Assembly: GCA_031119515.1 (NCBI GenBank)
Contig: JAVHXR010000167.1
Coordinates: forward strand, 1 to 6,381
Length of the DNA stretch: 6,381 bases
Direction of reading: 5' to 3'
Origin: Propionicimonas sp.
GTDB lineage: Bacteria > Actinomycetota > Actinomycetes > Propionibacteriales > Propionibacteriaceae
Position 1 is the stretch's first letter. The number at the start of each line of letters is the position of its first letter. Made by a program: the position numbers and the translations under genes. Positions 4,425-6,381 of the stretch are shown piece by piece. The notes beneath the pieces were generated by a model. The model had not been told where the DNA came from. It saw only the letters and a program-made list of their open reading frames with translations, and ran no database searches.

Positions 4425-5666
4425 TTGCGGATCGGCATCCTGACAGATGACTCCTACCCCCACTCCGGCGGGGTGACCCGCTCGATCGAACAGCAGGTCG
4501 AGCACCTCGTCGGGCTCGGCCACGAGGTGACCCTGTTCGCCCCGAAGTGGGACTTCGTGCCACCTGCCGACTGCGGCTGGGAGGCGCTCGACCAGTGGCG
4601 GCTTCCGGGCACCCCGAGCTTCCTGTGCTCGCTGCGGTTCAGCCCCGGGCGTGGCCGCAGGATCGCCGCCGGCCACGACCTCGACGTCGTCCACTCCCAG
4701 AACGAGCGCGGTTCGCTCTACCTGGGCGCCCTTGTCGCCCGGGAGGCCGGCATTCCCCACGTCCACACCTTCCACTCCAACTACGTCGGCACCCATCGCA
4801 CGACGCCGGGGATCTCGGGCTTCAACTCCCTCACCTACCTGCCGCTGTCCGGACGGCTGCTCCGGCTCGCGACCGGCGACAGGCAGTCCCCCCAGGTCCG
4901 GCTGCCCCGCTCGGAGGCCGCCGGCCAGGACTCCGTCCACGCCCGCAGGGACTGGCGCAACCTCGCCCGGCTGGCCGGAAGGGTCGACGCCTTCACCTCA
5001 CCCGCCGGCTACATGGTCGAGTGCATCGTCGAGGCGGGCCCGGAACTCGCCGGTCGCGGGCACGTCGTGCCGAGCGGGGTGGACGACATCTTCGCCGCCG
5101 CGCTCCGGAGTCGCCGCGACGACCCGACCGTCCGGTTCGTCAGCTGCAGCCGGCTGGGCTCGGAGAAGCGGGTGGACGCGACCGTCCGGGCGTTCGCCCT
5201 GCTGGACCGGCCCGACGCCGAACTGGTCATCATCGGGGCGGGTCCTGAGGAGGCAGCGCTCCGCCGGCTGGCCGGCACAGTCCGCAACGGGCGGGTGAGA
5301 TTCCTCGGACGGGTCGACGACGGGGCGAGGGTGGCCCAGGAGATGGCGGACGCGGACGCGTTCGTGCTGGCGTCCTACCACTTCGACACCCAGGGCATGG
5401 TGCTGGCCGAGGCCGCCGCCGCCGGCGCTCCACTGCTCTACTGCGACGAGCGGCTGCAGGTCGGAGTCGGTCCGGACAACGCGCTCCTGGTCGGCCCGGA
5501 GCCGGAGAACCTGGCGGCGGGGATGGCCGTCCTGGCCGACGACCCCGCCCGTCGCGCCCGGATGTCGGCGGCCTCGCGGGCGCTGGCCCCCAGCCTGACC
5601 GGGGCCGCGATGGCCCGAGCCTATGTCGCGGTGTACCGGCAGGCGATCGACGCCGCGCGACCCTGA
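4425..5666 (+). CDS. GT4-family glycosyltransferase (GT-B fold)
   Basis: Retaining glycosyltransferase of 413 residues, likely cytoplasmic or membrane-associated, moving a sugar from a nucleotide donor to a lipid or other acceptor; neither donor nor acceptor can be read from the sequence. The N-terminal Rossmann half starts with MRIGILTDDSYPHSGGV (glycine loop G15-G16), the usual GT4 beginning, and has HTFHSNY about 114-120. The C-terminal half starts near 236 with FVSCSRLGSEKRVD, whose R243 and K248 fit the diphosphate-binding pair. GAGPEE follows at 271-276, then DTQGMVLAEAAAAG at 321-334. This last segment is the E-x7-E region with Asp (D321) in place of the first Glu and E329 as the second, a form resembling the ETQG version of glucolipid synthases. 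The TTG start is preferred because AGGAGG lies 7 nt upstream; GTG at 4398 or 4407 would add 9 or 6 residues. It ends 7 bp from the opposing permease gene. Confidence 0.9.
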   Translation: MRIGILTDDSYPHSGGVTRSIEQQVEHLVGLGHEVTLFAPKWDFVPPADCGWEALDQWRLPGTPSFLCSLRFSPGRGRRIAAGHDLDVVHSQNERGSLYLGALVAREAGIPHVHTFHSNYVGTHRTTPGISGFNSLTYLPLSGRLLRLATGDRQSPQVRLPRSEAAGQDSVHARRDWRNLARLAGRVDAFTSPAGYMVECIVEAGPELAGRGHVVPSGVDDIFAAALRSRRDDPTVRFVSCSRLGSEKRVDATVRAFALLDRPDAELVIIGAGPEEAALRRLAGTVRNGRVRFLGRVDDGARVAQEMADADAFVLASYHFDTQGMVLAEAAAAGAPLLYCDERLQVGVGPDNALLVGPEPENLAAGMAVLADDPARRARMSAASRALAPSLTGAAMARAYVAVYRQAIDAARP

Positions 5667-5673
5667 ACGCCGG

Positions 5674-6381
5674 TCAGACGCCCGCCGCGTCCGACACCAC
5701 TGCCGGCTCGCGCAGGGAGTCGGGATGGTGGCGTGACAGGAACACCACGCCGCTGACCGCGACCGCCCCGGCGACCAGCATCCCCAGGGCGTCGGCGACG
5801 CCGAGCAGCGCGCCCTCGCCGAGCACCACCAGCCCGAAGCTGACCGCGACGATCGGGTCGGTGGTGGTCATCGAGCCGACCACGATCTCGGCCGGGCCGT
5901 TGGCGTAGGCCTGCTGGATCATCCAGCCGCCGCCCAGGTAGCAGACCGCGAGGATGCCGGCCACCGCCCACACCAGCGGCGACTCCCAGAAGTTCTCCCC
6001 CCCGACGAGTTGGCTGGCGACCTTGATGAGGGCCGACGACAGGCCGTAGAAGAAGGAGCCGCCCGACGCCCACAGCAGGCAGCGCAGCGACGGCCGGCCG
6101 AAGCGTCCGCCCAGGCCGAGAGCGGTGCCGCAGGCCAGCACGATGAGCGCACCGACCACCACGGCGGCGGGCACCACCTGCGCGTCCGGGACGGCCGTGC
6201 GCGAGGAGATCAGGGTGAAGCCGACGATGCCGACGATGGTGACGGCGACCGCCGTCCAGATCTGGCGGGTCGGACGGAAGTGGTGGATCCTCGCTGCCAG
6301 CAGGACCGACCACGGCACCGCCAGGATCCCGACCGGCTGCACCACCGTCGGCTTCGGCAGCATCACCGACGGCACCTCCAA
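5674..6381 (-). CDS. DMT/EamA-type transporter, C-terminal part (cut by window edge)
   Basis: The C-terminal 235 residues of a polytopic membrane protein of the drug/metabolite transporter superfamily, whose substrate cannot be told. Hydrophobic segments lie at about 17-32, 42-58, 71-90, 101-122, 136-160, 165-187 and 190-216 of the visible part. The features VVQPVGILAVPWSVLL near the edge and GSMTTTDPIVAVSFGLVVLGE near 169-189 match the two EamA half-repeats, each of which has a Pro-containing helix before its end. Full members are about 280-310 residues, so perhaps 50-75 N-terminal residues are missing. The TTG at the very edge reads as an internal Leu, not a start. The short hydrophilic tail after 216 contains Arg and His. 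The gene converges on the glycosyltransferase with no terminator between them. Confidence 0.85.
   Translation of the reverse strand: MEVPSVMLPKPTVVQPVGILAVPWSVLLAARIHHFRPTRQIWTAVAVTIVGIVGFTLISSRTAVPDAQVVPAAVVVGALIVLACGTALGLGGRFGRPSLRCLLWASGGSFFYGLSSALIKVASQLVGGENFWESPLVWAVAGILAVCYLGGGWMIQQAYANGPAEIVVGSMTTTDPIVAVSFGLVVLGEGALLGVADALGMLVAGAVAVSGVVFLSRHHPDSLREPAVVSDAAGV

Noticed and set aside
3993..4940. 315-codon minus-strand frame opposite the membrane protein and glycosyltransferase genes
   Set aside because: It spans two well-supported genes and their intergenic promoter and has no domain resemblance.

Overview
The window is very GC-rich, with G or C in most third codon positions. It has TANNNT-type -10 elements, start codons at or close to the predicted transcript ends, GTG and TTG starts, and two exact copies of the 9-mer TTGTCCACA, the DnaA box typical of Streptomyces and mycobacteria. 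Together with a DUF4192 gene, this points to a high-GC Actinomycetota chromosome. I cannot place it below phylum level. I see no mobile element, CRISPR array, tRNA or rRNA.

Layout. Positions 1-1606 (minus) hold the N-terminal 535 codons of leucyl-tRNA synthetase (leuS), cut by the left edge before the KMSKS loop. The gap at 1607-1901 is the regulatory centre of the window. On the minus strand it carries, in order, a TATCAT -10 element, a 9-codon leader ORF containing Leu-Leu-Leu, a strong GC hairpin, a hairpin followed by six T residues, and the leuS ribosome binding site. This looks like a leucine-responsive transcription attenuator. On the plus strand the same gap carries a DtxR/IdeR-like operator in front of a VIT/CCC1-family iron/manganese transporter (1902-2621).

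The VIT gene runs tail-to-tail into a DUF4192 gene (2578-3582, minus), and the two coding regions overlap by 44 bp. The 134-bp divergent gap at 3583-3716 has two same-strand DnaA boxes flanking a five-tract G-quadruplex motif. Next come a small single-pass membrane protein with a proline-rich N-terminus (3717-4361, plus, apparently leaderless) and a GT4 glycosyltransferase (4425-5666, plus, TTG start behind a consensus Shine-Dalgarno). A DMT/EamA-type permease (5674-6381, minus) is cut by the right edge; it converges on the glycosyltransferase with only 7 bp between the stops.

The genes do not form one pathway. Most are transcribed singly in alternating orientation, and the interest lies mainly in the non-coding control regions.
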